A DNA stretch of 64,000 nucleotides. Source: Lactobacillus sp. GTDB taxonomy: Bacteria > Bacillota > Bacilli > Lactobacillales > Lactobacillaceae. Numbering within the stretch: position 1 is the stretch's first letter; each line of letters opens with the position of its first letter. The stretch is taken from the NCBI GenBank assembly GCA_022483245.1, contig JAKVNR010000001.1, positions 992,001-1,056,000 of the forward strand. The letters run 5' to 3'. The notes beneath the pieces were generated by a model, which was not told the DNA's origin, ran no database searches, and worked only from the letters and a program-made list of their open reading frames with translations. Positions 48,682-59,579 of the stretch are shown here, piece after piece. A program made the position numbers and the translations under genes.

Positions 48682-50499
48682 TTAGGCAAGGTGGGCAAAT
48701 TGACTGTTATACAAATTAGTATAGAACCCGCCCTTAGCCATCAATTCTTCATGCGTGCCGCGTTCAATAATTTGACCATCTTTCATAACTAAGATTAAAT
48801 CAGCTTGCCGAATGGTTGATAAGCGGTGAGCAACGACAAAACTCGTCCGCCCTTCCATCAGCTTATCAAAAGCGGCTTGGACGAGTAATTCCGTCCGAGT
48901 GTCGATGCTCGAAGTTGCTTCATCCAAAATCAGCATTGGCGGCAAAGCCAGCATTACCCGGGTAATACAGAGAAGCTGGCGCTGACCTTGGCTTAACGAA
49001 TCATTTGTAAGCACTGTATCTAGGCCTTGCGGCAAACGCTTAATAAATGACCAAGAACGAGCCTCCTTGCAGGCTGCAATAATTTCTTCATCGCTGGCCT
49101 CCGGCTTGCCAAAAGCCACATTTTCCCTCACGGTGCCAGTTTTAATCCAAGTATCCTGCAGCACCATCCCATAGTTAGCCCGCAGCGAATGACGCGTTAC
49201 CTGATCAATGCGGTGATCATCAACTTTAATTTGTCCGGCTTGTGGATCATAAAACCGCATCAAAAGATTAATCGTCGTGGTTTTGCCGCAGCCAGTTGGG
49301 CCAACTAAGGCAACTCGCATGCCAGGCTTAGTCTGCAAATTAAAATCTTGAATCAGCTTTTGCTCAGGCACATAAGAAAAGTCAACGTGGTCAAGGCCAA
49401 CGTAGCCTTGTGCCGTTGGCATCGCTGGCAGGGTCTGCTGATGAGCCAATTGCTTTTTAAAAGCCGGCACAGTCACAGCTGCTGGCTCTGGTTTTTCTTC
49501 AATGAGGGCAAAAATTCGAGCGGCACATGCAAGTGCATTCTGCAATTCAGTGATGACTGAAGAAATATCATTGAACGGCTTCATGTACTGGTTTGAATAA
49601 TTGAGTAACACGCTCAAACCACCCACAGTTAATCCGCCTGACAAAATCGCAAAACTACCAGCTAAAGCAACTAAAGCATAAATAATTGCGTTGACAAACC
49701 TAGTTGAGGGGTTAGTAATGCTTGAATAAAAAATCGCATTTTGCGAATAGTACTGCAGCTGCTTATTTAACTTGCGAAAGCGCTGACTAGACCGCTGCTG
49801 GTAGCCGAAGGCTTGCACTAATTTTTGACCGCCAATCATTTCTTCGATCAAGGCCGTTTGCTCGCCGCGCGTTTCTGTTTGGTGGTGGAACATTTTATAA
49901 GAATGAGACGCAATAAACCGTGCTACCCAAAAAGAGAGCGGCGTGAGCAGCACCACAATCAGTGAAATCCACCAGTTAATTGAAAACATAAAGACCAAGG
50001 TAGCTAAGATAGTCAGCACCCCAGAAAACAATTGACTAAATCCTAACAGCAAGCCATCAGACAACTGGTCGGTATCAGCAATAATCCGTGAGACAATATC
50101 ACCAGCCGAGTGAGCATCTAAATAAGACAGCGGCAAAACCTGCAGCTGACGGATCGCCCGCGCCCTAATATCGCGAATAATTTGATAAGTTAGCCGGTTA
50201 TTAATTAAGTTCATGACCCAAGTTGCCGCGGCTGCAATCAGCACCCAAAGCAGAATTTGCCGCAAATAACCAGACACCAAGCTAAATTTAACCTGACCCT
50301 TAGCAATAATTCCATCAATTGCCCGGCCAAAAAGAATCGGTACATACAGTTGCAGAATTACTGACACTGCCGCCAAGATAATGCTTAACAAGAGCAGTAC
50401 GCGGTAGCCGCCAATAATTCGCAGCACTTTTTTCATTGCTTCGCCAGACGACATGCGGTCAGCCGCCATTTCAATTCGATTGACTTTTTTTGCGGCCAT
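48682..50499 (-). CDS. ABC exporter half (canonical ATPase site partner)
   Basis: 605-residue half-transporter with six TM helices (about 45-330) followed by an ATPase domain: Walker A GPTGCGKTTTINL, signature SLSQGQRQLLCI, Walker B MLILDEATSSIDTRTE with a catalytic Glu, and H-loop VAHRLSTI. The start ATG at 50499 overlaps the upstream stop as TAATG and has AAGGA just before, so it is co-translated with the other half. The frame remains open to 50565 without support. The family exports drugs or lipids; the substrate here is unknown. Confidence 0.9.
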   Translation of the reverse strand: MAAKKVNRIEMAADRMSSGEAMKKVLRIIGGYRVLLLLSIILAAVSVILQLYVPILFGRAIDGIIAKGQVKFSLVSGYLRQILLWVLIAAAATWVMNLINNRLTYQIIRDIRARAIRQLQVLPLSYLDAHSAGDIVSRIIADTDQLSDGLLLGFSQLFSGVLTILATLVFMFSINWWISLIVVLLTPLSFWVARFIASHSYKMFHHQTETRGEQTALIEEMIGGQKLVQAFGYQQRSSQRFRKLNKQLQYYSQNAIFYSSITNPSTRFVNAIIYALVALAGSFAILSGGLTVGGLSVLLNYSNQYMKPFNDISSVITELQNALACAARIFALIEEKPEPAAVTVPAFKKQLAHQQTLPAMPTAQGYVGLDHVDFSYVPEQKLIQDFNLQTKPGMRVALVGPTGCGKTTTINLLMRFYDPQAGQIKVDDHRIDQVTRHSLRANYGMVLQDTWIKTGTVRENVAFGKPEASDEEIIAACKEARSWSFIKRLPQGLDTVLTNDSLSQGQRQLLCITRVMLALPPMLILDEATSSIDTRTELLVQAAFDKLMEGRTSFVVAHRLSTIRQADLILVMKDGQIIERGTHEELMAKGGFYTNLYNSQFAHLA

Positions 50500-52235
50500 T
50501 ATCCTTGCACCGGCTTTCTTTTTTCTGGAAACTGCGAGTAGAAAATTTCTTGGTAAACTGGGCAAGTGGCCAGCAACTGTTCATGGCTGCCTAACCCAGC
50601 TACTTGTCCATCGCTTAAAACTAAAATTTGATCAGCTTGCATGATTGAGGCAGCCCGTTGGGAAACGATGAAAGTCGTCAAGTTACCGCTTAAATTATGA
50701 ATCGCCTGTCGCAAATTAGCGTCGGTAGCAAAATCCAGCGCACTAGCGCTGTCATCCAGCAGTAAAATTTGCGGATGCGTTACTAAGGCCCTGGCAATTG
50801 TTAACCGCTGCTTTTGCCCGCCAGATAAATTGCGACCGCCCTGCTCTAGCTTGAAATCGAGCTGACCAGGTTTAGCCGCAACCACATCTTTTGCTTGGGC
50901 GACGCTTAAAGCTTCCCAGAGCTCGTCATCGCTGGCCTTGGCCCGGCCTAACTGCAAATTATCCCGAATGCTGCCCGCAAAAAGCTGAGCCTTTTGCGGA
51001 ACAACGCCAATCGCTTTCACTAAGGCGCCTGGTGCATAATCTTGGACTGGCCGGCCACCGACTTTTACTTGCCCCTGGCTAGCATCATAAAAACGCGGAA
51101 TCAAATTAATCAGGGTTGATTTACCGCTCCCAGTACCGCCAATAATCCCAATCGTTTGTCCCGGCTTGGCAGTCAGTGAAACATTGCTTAAAGATGGGGC
51201 GCCAGCTTGATCATAAGTAAAGCTGACCTGGTCAAATTCCACGCTGCTGTCGGCCAATTTAGTAGCGGTGCCATAATCAGTTACAGCGGCTTGGGCCGGG
51301 ATAGCCAGCACTTTATCCACCCGCTGGCCGCAGGCAATAGCTTGGTTAATCGTAATAATTAGCGAAGCTAGTTTAATCAGCTCAATGATCATCTGCGCCA
51401 TATAGTTGTACAGCGCCACGACTTGTCCCTGCTGCATGCTGCCTAAATTAACCTGAATAGCGCCTTGGTAGATCAGCACAATCGTCGCAATATTAATTAG
51501 GGCGTAGGTTAACGGATTCATCGCCGCTGACAACCGGCCCACAAACAAGTTTAAATTCGTCAGATCTTGGTTTTTCTGGTCAAAATCTGCAACTTCAGCT
51601 TGTTCTTTGCGAAAAGCACGAATGACCCGTACCCCAGTTAAATTTTCAGTTGTTGCTTGCGTAATTCGGTCTAGCTTGAACTGGACTTTTTTAAACAGCG
51701 GGATCGAGACTAACATAATGCCGAAGACTACCAGCGATAAGACGGGAATTGCTACAACGAAAATCAAGGCCGCTTTAACATTGATCGTAAAGGCCATAAT
51801 CATCGACCCAAACACGACAAACGGGCTCCGCAAAAGCAAACGCAGTGCCAGATTAAGACCGTCTTGCACCCGGTTAATATCAGAGGTCAGCCGGGTAATT
51901 AAAGTGCTTTGGCTAGTATTATCCAGAGCTGTATACGACAGTCCCTGAATATGGTCAAAAGTTGCCTGCCGCAATTTAGTCGCAAAACCGACGCTGGCTT
52001 TGGCCGCAAAATATTGTGCTGAAATAGCAGCTGCCAAGCCTAAAATCGCTAGCAAAAGCAAAATCCCAATTTGTCCCCAAATTTTAGGCAAATTACGCTC
52101 TTTTAAACCCACATCAATAATCTGGGCGATAACGAGCGGAACTAACAAATCAAAAAAAGCCTCCAGCAGCTTAAACAGCGGTGCGAGGATGCTTTCTTTT
52201 TCATAACCATGTAAATAAGTTTTTAAGAGTTTCAT
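50499..52235 (-). CDS. ABC exporter half (degenerate ATPase site partner)
   Basis: 578-residue half-transporter with about six TM helices, then Walker A GGTGSGKSTLI, signature NLSGGQKQRL, and a Walker B ending LLLDDSASALD, where the catalytic Glu is replaced by Asp. The H-loop histidine is replaced by Gln (IVSQRAAS). This asymmetry matches heterodimeric exporters of the LmrCD/BmrCD type, with this subunit supplying the degenerate site. It overlaps murA by 4 nt upstream and the second half by one base downstream. Confidence 0.9.
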   Translation of the reverse strand: MKLLKTYLHGYEKESILAPLFKLLEAFFDLLVPLVIAQIIDVGLKERNLPKIWGQIGILLLLAILGLAAAISAQYFAAKASVGFATKLRQATFDHIQGLSYTALDNTSQSTLITRLTSDINRVQDGLNLALRLLLRSPFVVFGSMIMAFTINVKAALIFVVAIPVLSLVVFGIMLVSIPLFKKVQFKLDRITQATTENLTGVRVIRAFRKEQAEVADFDQKNQDLTNLNLFVGRLSAAMNPLTYALINIATIVLIYQGAIQVNLGSMQQGQVVALYNYMAQMIIELIKLASLIITINQAIACGQRVDKVLAIPAQAAVTDYGTATKLADSSVEFDQVSFTYDQAGAPSLSNVSLTAKPGQTIGIIGGTGSGKSTLINLIPRFYDASQGQVKVGGRPVQDYAPGALVKAIGVVPQKAQLFAGSIRDNLQLGRAKASDDELWEALSVAQAKDVVAAKPGQLDFKLEQGGRNLSGGQKQRLTIARALVTHPQILLLDDSASALDFATDANLRQAIHNLSGNLTTFIVSQRAASIMQADQILVLSDGQVAGLGSHEQLLATCPVYQEIFYSQFPEKRKPVQG

Positions 52236-53533
52236 TCTGAATCTATCATTACGGCTTTACGCAGGTCGGGAACTGTCTTAAAGGTAATTTCAGCGCCCAG
52301 CTTGCGCAATTTCATATCAATCCGATCATAGCCGCGCAAAATATTGTCGGCTTGGTCAATTTGCGTTGTTCCATCAGCCATTAAACCAGCAATCATCAAG
52401 CAAGCGCCGGCCCGGATTTCGTCAGCACGAACACGGGCGCCGTGCAGGTGCGGGCTTGGATGGATCAAAATAATATTGTCAGCGACTTTGATATTAGCCC
52501 CCATGGCTTGCAGGCCTGGAATGTGGCGGATGCGTTTTGGATAAATATCATCGATAATGACGCCTTCGCCGCTTTTGGCAGTCAGTAAAACCGGCGTGAT
52601 TGGTTGCTGCAGGTCCGTAGCAAAACCCGGGTACGGTTCAGTTCGAACTTGCACCATTTTTAAATCACCGGCTGGATAGACATAGAGCGAATCTTCATCA
52701 GTATCAACGACAACGCCCATTTCTTCAATTTTTGCCAAAAAGCTGTCCAGGTGTTCAGCGATAATATTATGAATCCGGATCCCGTTGCCAATGCAGGCCG
52801 CTAAGGCAACATAAGTGCCAGCTTCAATCCGGTCAGGAATAATTGTGTGCGGGTGTTCAGCCGCCAGTTGGTCGACGCCATCAATTCTGATTGTGTCAGT
52901 CCCAGCGCCCCGAACGTGCGCACCCATATTGTTCAAAAAAGTTGCCAAATCAATAATTTCTGGCTCTTTAGCGGCATTGGCGATAATTGTTTGCCCTTTA
53001 GCCTTCACTGAAGCCATCATAATATTCATTGTCGCCCCAACAGACGGCATGGCTAAAATGATATGCGCTCCATGCAGCCCATCTTTTGGTGCAGAAATGA
53101 TAATTTGGTCATCTTCGTTTTCGACAGTCGCGCCTAAAGCAACAAAGCCTTTCAAGTGCTGGTCAATCGGCCGCGGACCAATATCATCACCGCCAGGAAA
53201 ACCAACTACCGCCCTGCCAAAGCGGCCAAGCAGCGCACCCATGAAGTAGTAAGATGCGCGCAGACTTTTAATCTTGCCCGCAGGCAGCGGCTTCATTTGA
53301 ATTTGAGTTGGATCGATTTTGAGAGTGGTGTTTTTGAAATCGCAAGTCACATCCATGGACTCCAGTAGGTAGGTCAGGTTGTCCACGTCGGAAATGCGCG
53401 GCACGCCTTCTAAGGTAACCGGCGTGCGTGACAATATTGATGCTGGAATTAGGGAAACAGTGGAGTTTTTGGCACCACCAATCCAGACATCCCCCTTGAG
53501 GGGTTTTCCACCATGAATAATCATTTGCTTCAT
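52232..53533 (-). CDS. murA: UDP-N-acetylglucosamine 1-carboxyvinyltransferase
   Basis: First committed step of peptidoglycan synthesis, target of fosfomycin. The 433-residue protein begins MKQMIIHGGKPLKGDVWIGG, with the KNSTVSL region and R/A-rich RADEIRAGACLMIAGLMADG. The fosfomycin-binding loop normally carries a cysteine (C115 in E. coli); here the corresponding segment reads GGDDIGPRPIDQHLKGFVAL, with Asp at the usual Cys position, which would imply intrinsic fosfomycin insensitivity. The start at 53533 has AGAGGA upstream; a frame from 53611 has no site. Overlaps the ABC gene by 4 nt. Confidence 0.93.
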   Translation of the reverse strand: MKQMIIHGGKPLKGDVWIGGAKNSTVSLIPASILSRTPVTLEGVPRISDVDNLTYLLESMDVTCDFKNTTLKIDPTQIQMKPLPAGKIKSLRASYYFMGALLGRFGRAVVGFPGGDDIGPRPIDQHLKGFVALGATVENEDDQIIISAPKDGLHGAHIILAMPSVGATMNIMMASVKAKGQTIIANAAKEPEIIDLATFLNNMGAHVRGAGTDTIRIDGVDQLAAEHPHTIIPDRIEAGTYVALAACIGNGIRIHNIIAEHLDSFLAKIEEMGVVVDTDEDSLYVYPAGDLKMVQVRTEPYPGFATDLQQPITPVLLTAKSGEGVIIDDIYPKRIRHIPGLQAMGANIKVADNIILIHPSPHLHGARVRADEIRAGACLMIAGLMADGTTQIDQADNILRGYDRIDMKLRKLGAEITFKTVPDLRKAVMIDSE

Positions 53534-53656
53534 TCGGGAATAATCCTCTTTACGACTTGCATTATCAAAAGTATCACATGTAATGGTATAAAAAATTGGC
53601 CTAAAAAACAAGAGTCAGCCCTGCTAGCTGACTCTTGTCGAGTGAAAAAAGACTGG

Positions 53657-55410
<1,754 letters not shown>

Positions 55411-55422
55411 TATTAAAGGCGA

Positions 55423-55977
55423 TTATTCTTCGTCATCGTCTTCGTCATCGTTCATCTTTGATAATTGGCCTTCGATACCGTCTGGCAAGACATCATCTGG
55501 CTCATCGTCAGTTTCACCATCATCATCGAAGTCGTCAGCGTCTTCATCATCTGGTTCATCTTCATCGTCAGCTGACAAATCTTCGTCTTCTGGGTCGTCT
55601 GAGTCGTAGTCGATAATATCATCGGCGCTGTCATCAGCCAAGAAGGCATTAACCTTCTTGTGATGAGCCTTGCGTGGTTCATCTTCTTCGTCTTCTGGGT
55701 GGTTGACTTCTTCATCAACTGAATCGTATGGGAACCAAGAACGCAGTGCCCATACATTATCACCTAAAGAAATAAATTCGCCATCCGTATTAATGTCAGT
55801 ATAGAATTGCGGCAGACGTTCACGAATTTCTTCGTCGCTCTTGCCTAAAAACTTTTGGACGGCATTGACAATATCGGCAAAAGCCATGCGCTTGCCATGA
55901 TCTTCTAAAATAGCCCGTGCTACTTCGATCATTGACATTTCATTTCGATCTTCGCCTTCAAAATCAGCTAATCCCAC
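55423..55977 (-). CDS. rpoE: DNA-directed RNA polymerase subunit delta
   Basis: Gram-positive delta subunit, which speeds RNA polymerase recycling and sharpens promoter selectivity. The folded N-terminal HARE-HTH domain (ADFEGEDRNEMSMIEVARAI, AFADIVNAVQKFLGKSDEEI) is followed by a very acidic low-complexity tail of Asp and Glu. The GTG at 55977 is chosen as start, 9 nt after AAAGGA, giving MGLADFEGEDRN and 184 residues. It lies directly before the pyrG promoter, the common rpoE-pyrG order. Confidence 0.93.
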   Translation of the reverse strand: MGLADFEGEDRNEMSMIEVARAILEDHGKRMAFADIVNAVQKFLGKSDEEIRERLPQFYTDINTDGEFISLGDNVWALRSWFPYDSVDEEVNHPEDEEDEPRKAHHKKVNAFLADDSADDIIDYDSDDPEDEDLSADDEDEPDDEDADDFDDDGETDDEPDDVLPDGIEGQLSKMNDDEDDDEE

Positions 55978-56026
55978 AATCCAACGTCCTTTCAAAAATT
56001 AGTCTGCTCACCATCATACCTGGCGG

Positions 56027-56425
56027 CTAGTCAAAAAGCAATCTAACCGTATAATTACCTACTAAGTATAATCCACTAAAGAGTTGGTATTCAACCTCCA
56101 GCTTAGCGTCAGTAAAGTCCAGCCGGCTAGTTTGGCTGGACAATTCCATTTTGCGGCCAGCAGCTGTGACCTGACAAGGCAGCTTTTCGCCTGGCGCCAG
56201 CCGCAGCAAAGATGAGCTAGTGCCCTGCTGGCGTGAAATAATTAGTTTAGCCGGCGTCAGCAGAAGCTTAACTTGCGCGCCATCTGCTTCGGTATAAGCG
56301 ATGCGAGTGACGGCACCTGTTTGCTCAAGTTTGCCGGTCAATTCCTGGCTAAACTCTTCACTGTCATCTTCTTGCACTATTTTGCTGTAAAAATTAATCG
56401 CTACTTGGGTCAAAACCAGCCTCAT
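56027..56425 (-). CDS. DUF1934 family beta-barrel protein
   Basis: 132-residue protein matching the DUF1934 (YwiB-like) family, a calycin-type beta-barrel of unknown function. Visible features are SQELTGKLEQTGAVTRIAYT, LSSQTSRLDFTDAKLEVEYQ and the C-terminal YLVGNYTVRLLF. No signal peptide. It is 49 nt upstream of rpoE, the usual place in Firmicutes next to rpoE or argS. The family's role is not known. Confidence 0.8.
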   Translation of the reverse strand: MRLVLTQVAINFYSKIVQEDDSEEFSQELTGKLEQTGAVTRIAYTEADGAQVKLLLTPAKLIISRQQGTSSSLLRLAPGEKLPCQVTAAGRKMELSSQTSRLDFTDAKLEVEYQLFSGLYLVGNYTVRLLFD

Positions 56426-56459
56426 TCCGCCTTATTTCGCTGTTTGGACAGCTTTTTGC

Positions 56460-56465
56460 TATAAT
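56460..56465 (+). promoter_or_regulatory. Extended -10 promoter of the HD protein gene
   Basis: TGCTATAAT on the plus strand (56457-56465) is an extended -10 element; the -35 region is weak. Initiation near 56472 gives a leader of 22 nt to the GTG or 49 nt to the ATG, which does not settle the start codon. Confidence 0.55.
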
Positions 56466-56493
56466 TGACCTAACAATCCAAGATATATTTTAA

Positions 56494-57882
56494 GTGATTC
56501 AAAAGAAAAAGACAAAGCAAATGGTTAGATTTTATAGTCCGCGGCTGCCAGAAGAAAAAGTCCTGCGCGACCCGGTCCACTCTTATATTCATATTAAGTC
56601 TCAGGTCATTTACGACCTGATTAATGCTAAAGAATTTCAGCGCCTGCGCCGTATTAAACAATTAGGACCTGCTTCTTATGTTTTTCCTGGTGCAACGCAT
56701 ACCAGATTTGAGCATAATTTAGGCGTTTATGAACTAACGCGGCGGATTTGCGAAACGTTTGACCGCAAGTATCCTTCTCAGCGGCCAGGCGATGGCTTAT
56801 GGGATCCAAATAATGACTTGCTGGCTGAATGTGCCGCGCTTTTGCACGATTTAGGACACGGACCTTACTCGCATACTTTTGAGCATATTTTTGGCACTAA
56901 CCATGAAAAAATTGGTCAGCAGATTATGCTTGATCCGCACACGGAAATCAATGCCGCTTTGCGCGAAGTGGGGCCTAATTTCCCAGAACAAGTAGCGAGC
57001 GTGATTGCCAAAACTTACCCTAACCCGCAAGTGGTGAAAATGATCTCTAGCCAGGCCGATGCCGACCGGATGGATTATTTGCTACGGGATGCTTACTTTA
57101 CTGGCGTATCATACGGGGCCTTTGATTTGTACCGGCTGCTGAGGATTATTCGTCCGTATGCTGATGGCATTTGCTTTGAAAACCGCGGGATGCACGCTGT
57201 TGAAGACTATGTCGTTTCGCGCTACCAGATGTACCAGCAAGTTTATTTCCACCCGGCCAGCCGCGGAATGGAAGTTGTCCTGCATCATTTATTGACCCGG
57301 GCTAAATATGTTTTCCAGCACAACAGCTTGCCAGTCAGCCCGCAGCTAGGGGCATTTTTGCAAGATAATTGGACTTTGGATGATTATCTAATGCTGGATG
57401 ATGGCGTCATGGAAACCAACTTTTTAACTTGGACTGAAAATTCCGACCCAATTCTAGCTGACTTAGCCAAGCGCTACTTGTACCGGAAGCCGCTAGCTTC
57501 AATTCAAATTGACGATTCAACGAAAAACTTGCTGCCTAAGATGCGCAATTTGATTAAGCAAGCCGGCTTTGATCCTGATTATTACACCGCGATTAATTCC
57601 GCTTTTGATCAGCCATATGATGCTTATAAGCCGACAGGTAAAAATGCTAACAGTCAGATTGAACTGCACCAAGATGATGATAGTTTAGTCGAATTGTCGC
57701 AGCTGTCGCCATTAGTGAAAGCCCTAAACGGAACGTTTCAGGGCGACAAGCGATTCTTCTTCCCGAAGATGATGCTGCATGAATCGGATGAGCCAGAACT
57801 ATTTGATCCGCTTTATCAAGAATTTCAGAAATATATCAAAAATGGCCGCCTGCATTATTTGCGGCAGCCTAAGCATAAATAA
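56494..57882 (+). CDS. HD-domain phosphohydrolase (YwfO-like)
   Basis: 462-residue soluble HD-superfamily protein. The metal-binding residues appear in HTRFEHNLGVYELTRRICET, AALLHDLGHGPYSHTFEH and the conserved DADRMDYLLRDAYFTGVSYG. It belongs to the SpoVR-independent dGTPase-like family that includes B. subtilis YwfO; the substrate is uncertain, probably a nucleotide. The start may be the GTG at 56494 or the ATG at 56521 (MVRFYSPRLP); neither has a strong ribosome binding site. It is monocistronic and converges with prs. Confidence 0.88.
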   Translation: MIQKKKTKQMVRFYSPRLPEEKVLRDPVHSYIHIKSQVIYDLINAKEFQRLRRIKQLGPASYVFPGATHTRFEHNLGVYELTRRICETFDRKYPSQRPGDGLWDPNNDLLAECAALLHDLGHGPYSHTFEHIFGTNHEKIGQQIMLDPHTEINAALREVGPNFPEQVASVIAKTYPNPQVVKMISSQADADRMDYLLRDAYFTGVSYGAFDLYRLLRIIRPYADGICFENRGMHAVEDYVVSRYQMYQQVYFHPASRGMEVVLHHLLTRAKYVFQHNSLPVSPQLGAFLQDNWTLDDYLMLDDGVMETNFLTWTENSDPILADLAKRYLYRKPLASIQIDDSTKNLLPKMRNLIKQAGFDPDYYTAINSAFDQPYDAYKPTGKNANSQIELHQDDDSLVELSQLSPLVKALNGTFQGDKRFFFPKMMLHESDEPELFDPLYQEFQKYIKNGRLHYLRQPKHK

Positions 57883-57938
57883 TTGACTTATAAGCAAACT
57901 TTTACGCATTTTCCCGCAAAAATTGACTTATAGGTCAA
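57883..57938. repeat. Two 16-bp palindrome-like repeats 40 bp apart
   Basis: TTGACTTATAAGCAAA (57883-57898) and TTGACTTATAGGTCAA (57923-57938) share the block AATTGACTTATA-G and flanking AACTTTT. The second is a near-perfect palindrome (TTGAC/GTCAA arms); the first has a degraded right arm. They lie right after the HD gene stop and before the prs terminator, not at a promoter. Confidence 0.7.
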
Positions 57939-57952
57939 CTTTTCAAACATAC

Positions 57953-57984
57953 AAAAAATGGCTCCCAGGACGGGAGTCATTTTT
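57953..57984. terminator. Bidirectional terminator HD gene / prs
   Basis: AAAAATGGCTCCC pairs with GGGAGTCATTTT (one wobble) around a 5-nt loop, with A residues on the left and T residues on the right. It serves the plus-strand HD gene and the minus-strand prs. Confidence 0.85.
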
Positions 57985-58002
57985 ATTTTATCTGCAATGT
58001 AA

Positions 58003-58965
58003 TTATTGTTGGTAACGTTCGTCAAACAATGGACTAACTGGTTCATTATTTTGGATCCGCTTAATCGCATCCCCGATCAGTGGCCCAACTGACAGCAGGA
58101 CCATCTTATCCAGCTTCTTTTCAGCCGGTTGATTAATTGAGTCAGTCAAAACCAAGGTCTTAATCGGCGAATCATTTAAGCGCTGGATAGCTGGGCCTGA
58201 CAAGACAGCGTGAGTAGCACTGGCGTAAACTTCAGTTGCACCAGCATCAATTAAGGCTTGTGAAGCCAAAGTAATAGTCCCAGCAGTATCAATCATGTCA
58301 TCAATAATAATGGCACGCTTGCCTTTGACGTTACCAATGATGTTCATAACTTCAGCCACATTAGCACGTGGGCGGCGTTTATCAACAATGGCAATTGGAG
58401 TGTGCAGGAATTCAGCTAACTTCCGAGCCCGGCTAACGCCACCGTGGTCTGGCGAAACAACAACTGCATCTTTTTCCAAATGATGACGCAGGAAGTAATC
58501 AGCTAGCAGCGGTGCACCCATCAAGTTGTCCGAAGGAATATCGAAGAAACCTTGAATTTGGGCGGCATGCAAGTCCAGCCCCAGTACCCGGTTAGCACCA
58601 GCGCGTTCAAGCATGTTAGCCACCAATTTGGCAGTAATTGGTTCCCGTGCCCGGGTCTTGCGGTCCTGCCGAGCATAACCGTAGTAAGGCATGACAATGT
58701 TAACTGTATTAGCAGATGCACGCTTAACTGCGTCAATCATAATTAACAGTTCCATCAAGTTGTCATTAACTGGTGCACTGGTTGATTGAATCAAGTACAC
58801 GTCACAGCCACGAACGGATTCATCAATATTAATTTGAATTTCACCGTCCGAAAAGCGTTTAACGCTCGACTTGCCCAGCGGAATGCCGGCACGGTCAGCA
58901 ATTTTTTCAGCTAAAGGCAGGTTCCCATTTAAAGCAAACAGCTTCATTTTATTACTTGCGGACAT
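58003..58965 (-). CDS. prs: Ribose-phosphate pyrophosphokinase
   Basis: Makes PRPP from ribose 5-phosphate and ATP for nucleotide, His and Trp synthesis. The 320-residue class I enzyme shows [20 protein letters not shown], the [20 protein letters not shown] metal site, [16 protein letters not shown], and the PRPP loop [18 protein letters not shown]. It is monocistronic here; the glmU that often precedes prs is missing, with a flavodoxin gene in its place. Confidence 0.96.
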   Translation of the reverse strand: MSASNKMKLFALNGNLPLAEKIADRAGIPLGKSSVKRFSDGEIQINIDESVRGCDVYLIQSTSAPVNDNLMELLIMIDAVKRASANTVNIVMPYYGYARQDRKTRAREPITAKLVANMLERAGANRVLGLDLHAAQIQGFFDIPSDNLMGAPLLADYFLRHHLEKDAVVVSPDHGGVSRARKLAEFLHTPIAIVDKRRPRANVAEVMNIIGNVKGKRAIIIDDMIDTAGTITLASQALIDAGATEVYASATHAVLSGPAIQRLNDSPIKTLVLTDSINQPAEKKLDKMVLLSVGPLIGDAIKRIQNNEPVSPLFDERYQQ

Positions 58966-59053
58966 GATTTCCTCCTCGTATTAATCACAGTCCTATTTTA
59001 ACAAAAAGCGACCAATTTCGCAGGTAATTTGTGAAGTTAATCGCATTTTCTAA

Positions 59054-59085
59054 TAAAAAAGCAACTGAATCAAATCCAGCTGCTT
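59054..59085 (-). terminator. Intrinsic terminator after flavodoxin gene
   Basis: AGCAGCTG and CAGTTGCT (minus strand, one wobble) pair around a 9-nt loop and run into TTTTTT. It lies 8 nt beyond the flavodoxin stop codon and isolates it from prs. Confidence 0.8.
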
Positions 59086-59093
59086 CTCTGCAA

Positions 59094-59552
59094 TTAAAAC
59101 CAGTATTTTAATCCCTCTTCGTCTTCATAAGGCATGAGGCATTGGCAATAAGGACAAGCCTTCATGCACCAATCTTCAAAGACGGCCCCTGCCTTATCAT
59201 CTTGCCCCGTCGACGTGTAGAACATGGCAATTTTGCCTTCATACGGCCGGCCAATTTGTTGCAAAAAACTGTGAACCGGGGTTGCTGGGCGATTGTCCCA
59301 AATTGGGGTTCCGATCAAGATCGCACCATACTGTTTAAAGTATGGCAGCTCACCCAATAATTTTGGAAATTCTTGTGTTACCAATTGATGGCGGGCGATA
59401 TCGCTAGTTTTATACATATCTTTTGAAAAGACATTAGCGGCAACTTGAATTTGGAATAAATCGCTGCCGGGTAGCTGGTGGTGGATCCTTTCAGCAATTT
59501 CCTCAGTATTGCCTGACCAAGTATAATAGGCAACTAATGTTTTGACTGACAT
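59094..59552 (-). CDS. Flavodoxin family protein
   Basis: 152-residue flavodoxin-like protein with the FMN phosphate loop TWSGNTEEIAERI near residues 12-25 and the ring-binding loops GTPIWDNRPATPVHSF and YTSTGQDDKAGA. It ends in a Cys-containing tail (DWCMKACPYCQCLMPYEDEE) with four cysteines, unusual for plain flavodoxins. An electron transfer or quinone reductase role is likely; the partner is unknown. It is monocistronic. A cre-like site lies upstream (59580-59595). Confidence 0.82.
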   Translation of the reverse strand: MSVKTLVAYYTWSGNTEEIAERIHHQLPGSDLFQIQVAANVFSKDMYKTSDIARHQLVTQEFPKLLGELPYFKQYGAILIGTPIWDNRPATPVHSFLQQIGRPYEGKIAMFYTSTGQDDKAGAVFEDWCMKACPYCQCLMPYEDEEGLKYWF

Positions 59553-59579
59553 AATCTGGCTCCCTCTTTAGCAATCATA

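Noticed and set aside
56470-56661. Minus-strand frame antisense to the start of the HD gene
   Set aside because: No ribosome binding site and it runs against a clear conserved gene; typical antisense chance frame.
57888-58070. A 60-codon minus-strand frame across the prs stop and terminator
   Set aside because: It starts inside prs and continues through a terminator hairpin; no support.
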